A stretch of DNA of 64,000 bases from positions 372,001 to 436,000 of the forward strand of contig NZ_JBMIRR010000027.1 of NCBI RefSeq assembly GCF_049195245.1, read 5' to 3'. This document shows, one piece after another, positions 34,719 to 42,733 of this stretch. This DNA is from Arenimonas sp049195245 (lineage in GTDB: Bacteria; Pseudomonadota; Gammaproteobacteria; Xanthomonadales; Xanthomonadaceae). Each line of letters opens with the position of its first letter. Within the stretch, counting starts at the first letter, position 1. The notes beneath the pieces were generated by a model. That model saw only the letters and a program-made list of their open reading frames with translations. It was not told the DNA's origin and did no database searches. Both the position numbers and the translations under genes were made by a program.

Positions 34719-37700
34719 TCAGGCGTGGGTCGCGGCGGTGGCGCTGCCGGCGGCGGGGGAATGCGAAACCAGCGGGCGATGCACCAGCTTGCGCAGCGCC
34801 ACGTAGAACACGGGAGTCAGGAACAGGCCGAACAGGGTGACGCCCAGCATGCCGGCAAACACCGTGATGCCGGTGACAGAGCGCACCTCGGCGCCGGCGC
34901 CGCTGGAGAACACCAGCGGCACGGTGCCGGCGATGAAGGCGATGGACGTCATCACGATCGGGCGCAGGCGCAGGCGGCAGGCTTCCAGCGCGGATTCGAC
35001 GATGCCCTTGCCCTGCAGCTCCAGTTCGCGGGCGAACTCTACGATCAGGATGGCGTTCTTGCAGGCCAGGCCCATCAGCACCACCAGGCCCACCTGCACG
35101 AAGACATTGTTGTCGCCGCCGGTCAGCCAGACGCCGACCAGGGCCGACAGCAGGGTCATCGGCACGATCAGGATCACGGCCAGCGGCAAGGTCCAGCTTT
35201 CGTACAGGGCCGCCAGCACCAGGAAGGCGAGCAGCACGGCCAGCGGGAACACCACCAGCGCGGCGCCGCCCTGGGTGGCCTGCTGGTAGCTCAGGTCGCT
35301 CCAGTCGTAGCCCATGCCGGCCGGCAGCGACTGCGCGGCCAGTTCCTCGACCTTGGCCATGGCCTCGGTGGACGAGAACAGGCGCGGGTCGGCTTCGCCC
35401 AGCACGTCGGCGGCCGGGTAGCCGTTGAAGCGGATGACCGGGTCGGGTCCGTAGGTCTGGCGGATGGTGACCAGGCTGCCGATCGGCACCATCTCGCCGC
35501 GGTCGTTGCGGGTGCGCAGGTTGCCGATGTCCTGCACGTCGTCGCGGAAGTTGCCGTCGGCCTGGGCGATCACCTGCCAGGTGCGGCCGAACAGGTTGAA
35601 GTCGTTGACGTAGGCCGAGCCCAGGTAGGTCTGCAGGGTTTCGAACAGCTCCGTCAGCGGCACGCCCTGCGCCTTGGCCTTGACCCGGTCCACCTCGGCG
35701 TCGAGCTGGGGCACGTTGGCCTGGTAGCTGCTGATCGGATAGCCCATGCCGGGCGTCTGCGACACCGCGCCCTGGAAGGCATTCACCGCGTTCTGCAGCT
35801 CGCCGTAGCCCAGGCCGGCGCGGTCCTCGATGAAGAGCGAGTAGCCCGAGCCATTGCCCAGTCCCTGGATCGGCGGCGGCATCAGCGCGAAGGCGAAACC
35901 TTCCTCGATGCCGGCGATCTTCTGGTTGAGCTCGGCGGTGATGTCGGCCGCGCTGCGGTCGCGCTCGGTGAAGGGCTTGAGCGTGAAGAAGGCGACGCCG
36001 CTGTTGGGGGTGTTGGTGAACTGCAGCGGATTGAGGCCCGGGAAGGCGATCTCGCTTTCCACGCCTTCGATCGACGTGGCGATTTCGGCGATCTTCGCCA
36101 GCGCGCGGTCGGTGCGCTCGATCGACGCGCCTTCGGGCATCTTGATGCCGGCGATCAGGTACAGCTTGTCCTGTACCGGGATGAAGCCGCCCGGCACCGC
36201 CGCGAAGATCGCCATGGTCGCCACCAGCAGCGCGGCGTAGACGCCGAACACGGTGCCGCGGCGGCCCAGCGTGCGCGACACCGCGCCTTCGTAGCGCTGC
36301 GAGCTGCGGCCGAAGAAGCGGTTGAAGGGCCGGAAGATCCAGCCGAACAGCCGGTCGATCAGGCGCGAGGGGGCATCCTTGGCCGCGTCGTGCGGCTTGA
36401 GCAGGATCGCGGCCAGGGCCGGCGACAGCGTCAGCGAGTTGATCGCCGAGATCACCGTCGAGATGGCGATGGTGACCGCGAACTGCTTGTAGAACTGGCC
36501 CGTGACGCCGTCCAGGAAGGCCATGGGCACGAACACCGCGCACAGGACCAGGGCGATGGCCACGATGGGGCCCGACACTTCCTTCATGGCCTGGTGCGCC
36601 GCGGCCAGCGGCGTCAGCCCTTCGCTGATGTTGCGCTCGACGTTCTCGACCACCACGATCGCGTCGTCCACCACGATGCCGATCGCCAGCACCAGCCCGA
36701 ACAGGGTCAGCGTGTTGATCGAGAAGCCCAGCAGGTAGAGCACCGCGAAGGTGCCGACCACCGACACCGGCACCGCGATCAGCGGGATGATCGAGGCCCG
36801 CCAGGTCTGCAGGAACAGGATCACCACCAGCACCACCAGCAGGGTGGCCTCGAGCAGGGTGGTCACGACGGCGTCGATCGAGTCGCGCACGAAGATGGTG
36901 GTGTCGTAGATGGACTTGATCTCGACCCCGGGCGGCAGCCGGGTGGAAATCTCCGCCATCTTTTCCGTCACCGCGTCGCGGATTTCCAGCGCATTGGCGC
37001 CGGGGGCCTGGAAGATGCCGATGGCGGCCGCGTTCTGGCCGTCCAGGCGCGCGCGCAGAGTGTAGTCGCCCGCCGCCAGTTCGATCCGGGCGACGTCGGA
37101 CAGCTGCACGATCTCGCCGCCGGCGCCGCTCTTGATGACGATGTTGCCGAATTCCTCGACCGTCTCCAGGCGTCCCTTGGCATTGATCGGCAGCAGGAAG
37201 TCGCTGCCGTTGGCCATCGGCTCGGCGCCGAGCTGGCCGGCCGAGACCTGCACGTTCTGCTCGCGCACCGCCCGCAGCACGTCGCCGGCGGTCAGGCCGC
37301 GCGAGGCGATCTTGTCGGGGTCCAGCCACAGACGCATGGCGTAGTCGCCGCCGCCGAAGGGCTGCGCATCGCCGACGCCGGGGATGCGCGCCAGCTCGTC
37401 CTTGACGTTGAGGCGCATGTAGTTGCGCAGGTACAGGGTGTCGTACTTGCCGTCGGTGGACACCAGGTGCACCACCATCAGGAACACGGGCGACTGCTTC
37501 TGCGTGGTCACGCCCTGGCGGCGCACGTCCTCGGGCAGCCGGGCCAGCGCCTGGCTGACCCGGTTCTGCACGCGCACGGCGGCCTCGTCGGGGTCGGTGC
37601 CCGGGCGGAACGTGACCGTCATCTGCATCACGCCGTCGGAGCCGGCGACCGACTTGACGTACATCATGTCCTCGACGCCGTTGATCGCTTCCTCCAGCGG

Positions 37701-37895
37701 CGTGGCCACGGTTTCGGCGATCACCTTGGGATTGGCGCCCGGATACACGGTGCGCACGACCACCGACGGCGGCACCACTTCGGGGTATTCACCGATGGGA
37801 AGCATCGGCAGGGCGATCAGGCCGGCGGCGAAGATCACGATCGACAGCACCGCAGCGAAGATCGGCCGGTCGATGAAAAAGCGGGAAAAATCCAT
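34719..37895 (-). CDS. RND multidrug efflux permease (HAE1, AcrB/MexB type)
   Basis: The inner-membrane proton/drug antiporter has 1058 residues and twelve helices. It shows the N-terminal FFIDRPIFAAVLSIVI, proton-relay Asp pair in GIVVDDAIVVVENVERN (about residue 408) and the matching Lys in GLACKNAILIVEFAREL (about 960). Porter domain segments such as GYPAADVLGEADPR and large periplasmic loops are present. It works with the adaptor upstream and the channel downstream in one operon. GGAG precedes the ATG. The substrate range is not readable from sequence. Confidence 0.96.
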   Translation of the reverse strand: MDFSRFFIDRPIFAAVLSIVIFAAGLIALPMLPIGEYPEVVPPSVVVRTVYPGANPKVIAETVATPLEEAINGVEDMMYVKSVAGSDGVMQMTVTFRPGTDPDEAAVRVQNRVSQALARLPEDVRRQGVTTQKQSPVFLMVVHLVSTDGKYDTLYLRNYMRLNVKDELARIPGVGDAQPFGGGDYAMRLWLDPDKIASRGLTAGDVLRAVREQNVQVSAGQLGAEPMANGSDFLLPINAKGRLETVEEFGNIVIKSGAGGEIVQLSDVARIELAAGDYTLRARLDGQNAAAIGIFQAPGANALEIRDAVTEKMAEISTRLPPGVEIKSIYDTTIFVRDSIDAVVTTLLEATLLVVLVVILFLQTWRASIIPLIAVPVSVVGTFAVLYLLGFSINTLTLFGLVLAIGIVVDDAIVVVENVERNISEGLTPLAAAHQAMKEVSGPIVAIALVLCAVFVPMAFLDGVTGQFYKQFAVTIAISTVISAINSLTLSPALAAILLKPHDAAKDAPSRLIDRLFGWIFRPFNRFFGRSSQRYEGAVSRTLGRRGTVFGVYAALLVATMAIFAAVPGGFIPVQDKLYLIAGIKMPEGASIERTDRALAKIAEIATSIEGVESEIAFPGLNPLQFTNTPNSGVAFFTLKPFTERDRSAADITAELNQKIAGIEEGFAFALMPPPIQGLGNGSGYSLFIEDRAGLGYGELQNAVNAFQGAVSQTPGMGYPISSYQANVPQLDAEVDRVKAKAQGVPLTELFETLQTYLGSAYVNDFNLFGRTWQVIAQADGNFRDDVQDIGNLRTRNDRGEMVPIGSLVTIRQTYGPDPVIRFNGYPAADVLGEADPRLFSSTEAMAKVEELAAQSLPAGMGYDWSDLSYQQATQGGAALVVFPLAVLLAFLVLAALYESWTLPLAVILIVPMTLLSALVGVWLTGGDNNVFVQVGLVVLMGLACKNAILIVEFARELELQGKGIVESALEACRLRLRPIVMTSIAFIAGTVPLVFSSGAGAEVRSVTGITVFAGMLGVTLFGLFLTPVFYVALRKLVHRPLVSHSPAAGSATAATHA

Positions 37896-37916
37896 GGAAG
37901 GCTCCGGTGCGGCGGA

Positions 37917-39089
37917 TCAGGGCGAGCTGGCGACGGCGGCGGCCAGGCCCGGGGCCTGAGGCTTGGCGTCCAGCGGCATGCCCGGGAAGAAGATTTTCTG
38001 CACGCCGCTGACCACCACCTGGTCGCCGGCGGCCAGGCCACTTTCGACCACGCGCAGGCCGTCGACCATGCGGCCCAGGGTGACGTCCTTGCGCACGGCG
38101 GTCTTGTCGGCGCCCAGCACGTAGACGTACTTGCGGTCCTGGTCAGTCAGCACGGCCTTGTCGTCGATCAACAGCGCGGATTCGGGTTCGCTGCCGATCA
38201 GCTGCACGCGGGCGAACAGGCCGGGCGTGAACAGCCGATCGCTGTTGTCGAGCACGGCGCGGGCGCGAATGGTGCCGGTGCCCGGGTCCACCTGGTTGTC
38301 CATGAAGTCGAGCACGCCCACGTGCGGGTAGCCCTGCTCGCTGGACAGTCCGACCCGCACCGGGTTGCGCGCGTCCCGTGACGCGCCGCGGCCATCGTCG
38401 CGCGCCTGCTGGTTGTGGCGCAGGTAGGTCTGCTCGTCGCCTTCGAAGTACACGTGCACCGGGTTGAGCGACACCAGCGTGGTCAGCACCGTGGCATCGG
38501 GTGAGGCCAGGTTGCCGGTCGTGACGAGGGCGCGACCGGCCAGGCCGTCGATCGGCGCGCGAACCTGGGTGAACTCCAGGTTGAGGCGCGCCACCGCCAC
38601 GCCCGCTTCGGCCGCGCTGACGTCGGAGGCGGCCTGCGAGGTGGCCGCGCGGCGCTGTTCGAACTCCTCGGTGGAAATCGCGCGCACGTCGGCCATCTTC
38701 TGCGCGCGCGCCAGCTCGCTGGCGGCCAGCGCGGCGCGGCTGCGGGCGCGGCTGAGCTCGGCCTGGGCGCGGTCGAACTCGGCCTGGTAGGTGCGGGCGT
38801 CGAGGGTGAAAAGCACCTGGCCCTTCTTCACCTCCTGGCCTTCCTCGTAGTTGACGCGCTCGATGTAGCCGCCCACGCGCGGGCGCAGCTCCACCGTCTC
38901 GACCGCGGCGATGCGGCCGGTGAACTCATCGGAGGTGGCGATGTCGCGGCTGACGACCGGGGCGATGCTGACCTGGGCCGGGGCGATGTTGCCGTGTTCC
39001 TGCGCCTGGCTGCCGCAGGCGGCCAGCACGGCGAGCGTGAGCGCGAAGGTCGCGGCGTGGGCGAGGTGGACGAGGGGATGACGGGTCAT
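37917..39089 (-). CDS. RND periplasmic adaptor lipoprotein (MexA/AcrA type)
   Basis: This 390-residue membrane-fusion protein has the lipobox LAVLAACGS (about residue 26), VELRPRVGGYIERVNYEEGQEVKKG (biotinyl-lipoyl half), an alpha-helical hairpin rich in Ala/Glu/Arg, then LNLEFTQVRAPIDG and a beta-barrel region with NPVHVYFEGDEQTYL. It links the RND pump with the outer membrane channel. The ATG at 39089 with AAAGAGA upstream is chosen; a TTG 18 bases upstream is possible. The pump gene follows 21 bases later. Confidence 0.93.
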   Translation of the reverse strand: MTRHPLVHLAHAATFALTLAVLAACGSQAQEHGNIAPAQVSIAPVVSRDIATSDEFTGRIAAVETVELRPRVGGYIERVNYEEGQEVKKGQVLFTLDARTYQAEFDRAQAELSRARSRAALAASELARAQKMADVRAISTEEFEQRRAATSQAASDVSAAEAGVAVARLNLEFTQVRAPIDGLAGRALVTTGNLASPDATVLTTLVSLNPVHVYFEGDEQTYLRHNQQARDDGRGASRDARNPVRVGLSSEQGYPHVGVLDFMDNQVDPGTGTIRARAVLDNSDRLFTPGLFARVQLIGSEPESALLIDDKAVLTDQDRKYVYVLGADKTAVRKDVTLGRMVDGLRVVESGLAAGDQVVVSGVQKIFFPGMPLDAKPQAPGLAAAVASSP

Positions 39090-39128
39090 GGCGTGTTCTC
39101 TTTGCAAGGAATTCGGAGGGAGGGGATG

Positions 39129-39881
39129 TCAGAGCGGGCGGCGGCGGCGGTCGAAGCGCACCACCGGCTCGTGGCCGGCCAGGGCCAGCAGGTCGACCAC
39201 GCGCTTGCCGAGCTCGTCGGGACGCGGCCAGTCGGGACAGCTGTGTTCACGATTGCCTTCGGTGCGCAGCGGGGCGCAGACGGCGAGCTGCTGTACGCGC
39301 ACCGGGCCGCCCAGGGTTTCCTCGCGCAGCGCGCGCGCCAGCATGCGCAGCGCCGCCGAACTCACCGACAGCTGGCCATAGCCGGCCCAGGGCGACTCGG
39401 CCGCTGGCCCGCCGACCAGCAGGTAGGTGCCGCGGGCGTTGTTCTCCGACAGCATCGGAATCAGGTGCCGGGCCGCGACCAGGTGCGGGAAAAGATCTTC
39501 GTCGAACTTTTCGCGCAGGCGCTGCACCGGCTCGTCGAGCAGCCGGCCGGGCGTGAACGAGCCGCCGACCATCGCCACCACCGCGCCCGGCGGACGCCGC
39601 AGCAGGCGCACGGCATTGGCCAGCGCGGCGCCCGCGGTTTCGGTGCCGGTGTGGCCCGGCACGCGGACCAGTTCGGCCTGGCTGCCGTCCGGCCGCACCA
39701 GGGCCGACAGCTCGTCGCGCGTTGGCGCCACCGCGATCACGGCCAGGTGGGCTTCGAGCAGGGCACCGACCACGGCCTGGCCGACCTCGCCCGTGGCGCC
39801 CAGCACGAGCACCGGCTTCTGGATTGTCCCGCTCACGGGACGGTATGGACCATTATCTGGGTAAATCGGGACAGTCGACAT
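39129..39881 (-). CDS. SDR-like NAD(P)-binding protein, first gene of the RND operon
   Basis: This 250-residue Rossmann protein has VLVLGATGEVGQAVV near residue 23 and an SDR-like course (VVAMVGGSFTPGRLL, TYLLVGGPAAES, YGQLSVSSAALRMLA). The canonical YxxxK is replaced by YGQLSVSS, so catalysis by the usual Tyr-Lys pair is doubtful. The ATG at 39881 lacks a ribosome binding site, and a promoter-like GATAAT and operator repeats lie inside the first 15 codons. A GTG at 39836 may be the real start. It heads the efflux operon and diverges from the LysR gene. Confidence 0.75.
   Translation of the reverse strand: MSTVPIYPDNGPYRPVSGTIQKPVLVLGATGEVGQAVVGALLEAHLAVIAVAPTRDELSALVRPDGSQAELVRVPGHTGTETAGAALANAVRLLRRPPGAVVAMVGGSFTPGRLLDEPVQRLREKFDEDLFPHLVAARHLIPMLSENNARGTYLLVGGPAAESPWAGYGQLSVSSAALRMLARALREETLGGPVRVQQLAVCAPLRTEGNREHSCPDWPRPDELGKRVVDLLALAGHEPVVRFDRRRRPL
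39825..39841. promoter_or_regulatory. TGTCCCG/CGGGAC dyad (operator copy 1)
   Basis: GTCCCG-CTCA-CGGGAC is a perfect 6-bp dyad (39826-39841) with TGTCCCG at 39825-39831. The sequence ATTGTCCCG-N4-CGGG recurs at 40009-40025 near the LysR promoter. It lies at the predicted transcript start of the efflux operon. Confidence 0.5.
39852..39857 (-). promoter_or_regulatory. Candidate -10 (GATAAT) of the efflux operon
   Basis: On the minus strand GATAAT matches five of six consensus bases. A TGTCCCG half-site (39867-39873, minus strand) falls just upstream of it, within the expected spacer. If used, translation would start at the GTG at 39836 and not at the ATG at 39881. Confidence 0.4.
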
Positions 39882-39902
39882 GGCGGCGCATCGTTGGGAG
39901 GG

Positions 39903-39951
39903 GAGTCCAGGCCCCGCACCGGGGGAGGGGATATACGCGAAACCTGGACTC
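39903..39951. repeat. 9-bp perfect inverted repeat in the divergent control region
   Basis: GAGTCCAGG (39903-39911) and CCTGGACTC (39943-39951) are separated by 31 bases holding a G/C-rich block and ATATAC. It sits midway between the two divergent genes and may be a second operator or a looping site. Confidence 0.45.
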
Positions 39952-39982
39952 AGGGGCGCAAATCTAGGCCTGTCGCGGCCTC

Positions 39983-40010
39983 TTGATAAGCCGGCGAATT
40001 AGGGAATAAT
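39983..40010 (+). promoter_or_regulatory. Promoter of the LysR-type gene
   Basis: TTGATA (39983-39988), a 16-base spacer and AATAAT (40005-40010); each hexamer matches five of six consensus bases. The TGTCCCG half-site follows directly (40011-40017) over the predicted start, a repressing position. Confidence 0.6.
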
Positions 40011-40026
40011 TGTCCCGTCAACGGGC
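40011..40026. promoter_or_regulatory. TGTCCCG-TCAA-CGGGC operator copy 2
   Basis: TGTCCCG (40011-40017), TCAA, then CGGG (40022-40025). It shares ATTGTCCCG-N4-CGGG with the dyad at 39825, and lies across the predicted LysR transcript start. Autorepression is the likely outcome, by inference. Confidence 0.5.
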
Positions 40027-40059
40027 CAATGCCCGGATCGCCCCCGCCAGGAGCCCGTC

Positions 40060-41088
40060 ATGTCCCGCGACCTCAACGACACCCTGATCTTTGCCAAGGT
40101 GGTGGAGCAGGGCAGTTTCACCGCTGCCGCAAAACAGCTTGGCCTGCCCAAGACCACCGTCAGCCGCAAGGTCCAGGAGCTGGAGGAACGCCTCGGCGCC
40201 CAGCTGCTCAACCGCACCACGCGCAAGCTGGGGCTCACCGAAGCCGGCGCGGTTTATCACGACCACAGCGCGCGCATCGCGCGCGAGCTGGAAGAGGCCG
40301 AAAGCGCGGTGAACCAGCTTCAGGGCGGTCCGCGCGGCTGGCTCCGCGTGAGTGCGCCGTACTCGATCGGCGTGATGTGGATCGCGCCGCTGCTGGGCGA
40401 GTTCCACCAGCGCTATCCGGAAGTGCGCATCGACCTGCACCTGGGCAGCGAGAAGGTGGACCTGATCGCGTCCGACATCGACGTTGCGCTGCGCATCGGC
40501 ACCTTGCCCGACTCCTCGCTGGTGGCGCGGCGCCTCGACGGCTTCCGCACCCAGATCTACGCCAGCCCCGAATACATCCGCCGGCACGGCGAGCCGCTGC
40601 ATCCCAACGACCTGCAGCACCACCGCGTGCTGGCCTACGCCAAGAACCGCCACGGCAACCGCTTCCTGTGGCCGCTGGCCGCCGCCGGCGGCGGCGCGAT
40701 CGAGGAATACCTGGTGCACCCGATCCTGGTGGCCAACGACCCGGCGCCGCTGCAGGGCGCCATGCTGTGCGGCGAAGGCCTGATGTTCGCCAGCGACGTG
40801 AGCATCAAGCCCTTCGTGGAAACCGGGCAGGCGGTGCGCGTGCTCGGTGGCTGGGTCGGACCGGAAGTGGATTTCAACGCGGTGTTCACCCGCGGCCGCG
40901 TGCCATCGCCCAAGGTGCGTGCCTTCGTCGACTTCCTGGTCGAGCGGCTGCGCTTCGACGTGAACTACATGAAGAAGAGCTGCCCCAGCCTGTGCAAGTC
41001 ACAGGCCGCCGAAATGCTGGAGCTGCCGGTGCTGGACGAGCTGCCGGCGCTGTCGGCGCCGCCGCGCGACGTGGTGGTGGCCGCCTGA
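40060..41088 (+). CDS. LysR family transcriptional regulator
   Basis: This 342-residue LTTR has the N-terminal winged helix-turn-helix (FAKVVEQGSFTAAAKQLGLPKTTVSRKVQELEERLG, split over residues 11-46) and a LysR substrate domain with GWLRVSAPYSIGVMWIAPLLGEF and DVALRIGTLPDSSLVARRL. A C-terminal extension of about 40 residues (MKKSCPSLCK and a Pro/Leu-rich end) exceeds the usual ~300-residue length. AGGAG precedes the ATG. It is divergent from the RND operon and is its probable regulator. The ligand is unknown. Confidence 0.93.
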   Translation: MSRDLNDTLIFAKVVEQGSFTAAAKQLGLPKTTVSRKVQELEERLGAQLLNRTTRKLGLTEAGAVYHDHSARIARELEEAESAVNQLQGGPRGWLRVSAPYSIGVMWIAPLLGEFHQRYPEVRIDLHLGSEKVDLIASDIDVALRIGTLPDSSLVARRLDGFRTQIYASPEYIRRHGEPLHPNDLQHHRVLAYAKNRHGNRFLWPLAAAGGGAIEEYLVHPILVANDPAPLQGAMLCGEGLMFASDVSIKPFVETGQAVRVLGGWVGPEVDFNAVFTRGRVPSPKVRAFVDFLVERLRFDVNYMKKSCPSLCKSQAAEMLELPVLDELPALSAPPRDVVVAA

Positions 41089-41105
41089 TGGCGCGCCGCT
41101 GAGGG

Positions 41106-41127
41106 ACGGCGCCGCTGGCGCGGCCGT
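41106..41127. terminator. Hairpin between LysR and carboxylesterase genes
   Basis: GCCGC (41111-41115) pairs with GCGGC (41120-41124) around TGGC, extended across a two-base bulge by ACG/CGT. It sits in the 38-base convergent gap. Confidence 0.35.
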
Positions 41128-42659
41128 CAGCGCGGCGCCAGCACGCCCCCCGACGCTTTGAGCAGCGTGATCAGCAGGTCGAGCCGGCGCTTCATGAAAT
41201 CCGGGCGCGCGGTCGGCGCCGACGCCAGCTCCATCGCCACGGCCCGACGCACGCTGTCGGCGGGCCAGGCCGGTGCGCCGGCATGGTTGGGATCGCCGGT
41301 GCGCGCGAACGCCAGCCAGTAGTCGGCGGTCTGCCGCGCCACCGCGCGGTCCTGCGCGGTGAGCGGATGCGCCAGGCAGCCGCAGGTATCGCCGGTGCCA
41401 AACACGAAGGCGATTTCGCCGCCATGCGGCACGCCCGCCACCTTGCCCTGCTGTGCCTGCGGCACGTGGCTGAAGTAGTAGCGCCAGGTCGGCGCGCGCT
41501 GCGACTGCAGGTAGGCGATGCGCCGCGCGAACGCGGTGAACACCAGGTCTCGGATCAGGTAGCGGCCCAGCCGGTCGTTGTCCTCCACGCCCGGGTACAG
41601 CGGCTTGACCAGCACCCGCGCGGCGCGCAGCTTTTCGATCAGGCTGGCGGGCTCCAGGCCGAAGGCCACCGCCACCGTGGCCTCGTCGCTGTTGTTGCCG
41701 ATCACCAGCGGCAGCGGGTGCTGCTTCTTCTGCTGGAAGGTTTCCAGGATCGTGCGCGGCAGCGCCGCATCGCCGACGATGAAGCCCGGCGCCAGGTTGG
41801 TGGCGGGGTCGGACAGGCCAAAGAATTTTTCCGGCGCAACGGCGCGCAGCTGGTCCAGGCTGGCGCGCTCGCCGGGCAGGCCGACGGCGTGGGCCACCGC
41901 GATGCCGGCGTCGCGGGCCTTTTTCCGCGTGTGGCTGGGGATCCCGTACGGGCTCTGGGCAATGCCGCGGGCGAACAGGCCGCGCCCCAGCGGCGAACTG
42001 TAGAGCGCCAGCACGCTTTGCCCGCCGGCCGATTCGCCAAACACCGTGACCTGCGCAGGATCGCCGCCGAAGGCCGCGATGTTGCGCTGCACCCACTGCA
42101 GCGCGGCGATCTGGTCGAGCAGGCCGAAGTTCATCGCCGACCGCTCGCCCAGCGCCGGGTGCGCGAAGAATCCCAGCGCGCCCAGGCGATAGTTGAACGT
42201 CACCACCACCACGTCGCGACGGGCGAGTTCCGCACCGTCGTAAAGCTTTACCGCGCCGCCGCCGAACACCAGGGCGCCACCGTGGATCCACACCATCACC
42301 GGGCGCTTGCCCTGCAGCGAGGGCGTCCAGACGTTGAGGTTGAGGCAGTCCTCGCCCAGGTCGCCGGGGCTGCCGCCGCCCTCGAGCGACGCGCCGGGTT
42401 GCTGCACGCAGGCCAGGCCGTTGCGCCGCGCGTCGCGCTCGCCGGTCCACGCGGCCACCGGTTGCGGTTCGCGCCAGCGCCGTTCACCCGTGGGCGGGGC
42501 CGCGTAGGGAATGCCGCGGAACACAGCCACCGCACCGTCCTGCACCCCGGCCACCTTGCCGGCCTCGGTGCTTGCGACGGAGCCGGATGCCTGCGCCGCG
42601 CCCGATGCGGCGCCGAAAACGAGGAGGACTGCGAACAGACCGGGACGCCACGCTGCCAT
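41127..42659 (-). CDS. Type B carboxylesterase/para-nitrobenzyl esterase family protein, exported
   Basis: This 510-residue alpha/beta hydrolase of the carboxylesterase family has a signal peptide (about residues 1-26), FRGIPYAAPPTGERRWREPQP, EDCLNLNVWTP, the oxyanion-hole VWIHGGALVFGG and the nucleophile elbow TVFGESAGGQSVL. The acid lies near GNNSDEATV and the His in GVPHGGEIAFVFG. The full triad suggests an active periplasmic or secreted esterase for carboxylic esters. GGAG precedes the start. The upstream neighbour on the same strand is a sugar-dehydrogenase-like gene. Confidence 0.92.
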   Translation of the reverse strand: MAAWRPGLFAVLLVFGAASGAAQASGSVASTEAGKVAGVQDGAVAVFRGIPYAAPPTGERRWREPQPVAAWTGERDARRNGLACVQQPGASLEGGGSPGDLGEDCLNLNVWTPSLQGKRPVMVWIHGGALVFGGGAVKLYDGAELARRDVVVVTFNYRLGALGFFAHPALGERSAMNFGLLDQIAALQWVQRNIAAFGGDPAQVTVFGESAGGQSVLALYSSPLGRGLFARGIAQSPYGIPSHTRKKARDAGIAVAHAVGLPGERASLDQLRAVAPEKFFGLSDPATNLAPGFIVGDAALPRTILETFQQKKQHPLPLVIGNNSDEATVAVAFGLEPASLIEKLRAARVLVKPLYPGVEDNDRLGRYLIRDLVFTAFARRIAYLQSQRAPTWRYYFSHVPQAQQGKVAGVPHGGEIAFVFGTGDTCGCLAHPLTAQDRAVARQTADYWLAFARTGDPNHAGAPAWPADSVRRAVAMELASAPTARPDFMKRRLDLLITLLKASGGVLAPR

Positions 42660-42733
42660 GGAAGCACTCCGCCGGGGACAGGCGGCCAGCATAGCCAAAG
42701 CCGGGTCGGCGCGGTCTTTCCCGCGCGTGGCCG

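Noticed and set aside
33264..38381. A 1705-codon open frame on the plus strand antisense to the RND operon
   Set aside because: Its translation is low-complexity (His/Gln/Gly/Arg/Ala-rich) with no domain, and the opposite strand holds clear adaptor, pump, SDR and channel genes. High-GC genomes give such stop-free antisense frames.
39836..39881. ATG at 39881 as the certain start of the first SDR-like gene
   Set aside because: It is kept as the listed start, but I do not treat it as certain. There is no ribosome binding site, and promoter and operator-like sequences fall inside the first codons; the GTG at 39836 is a serious alternative.
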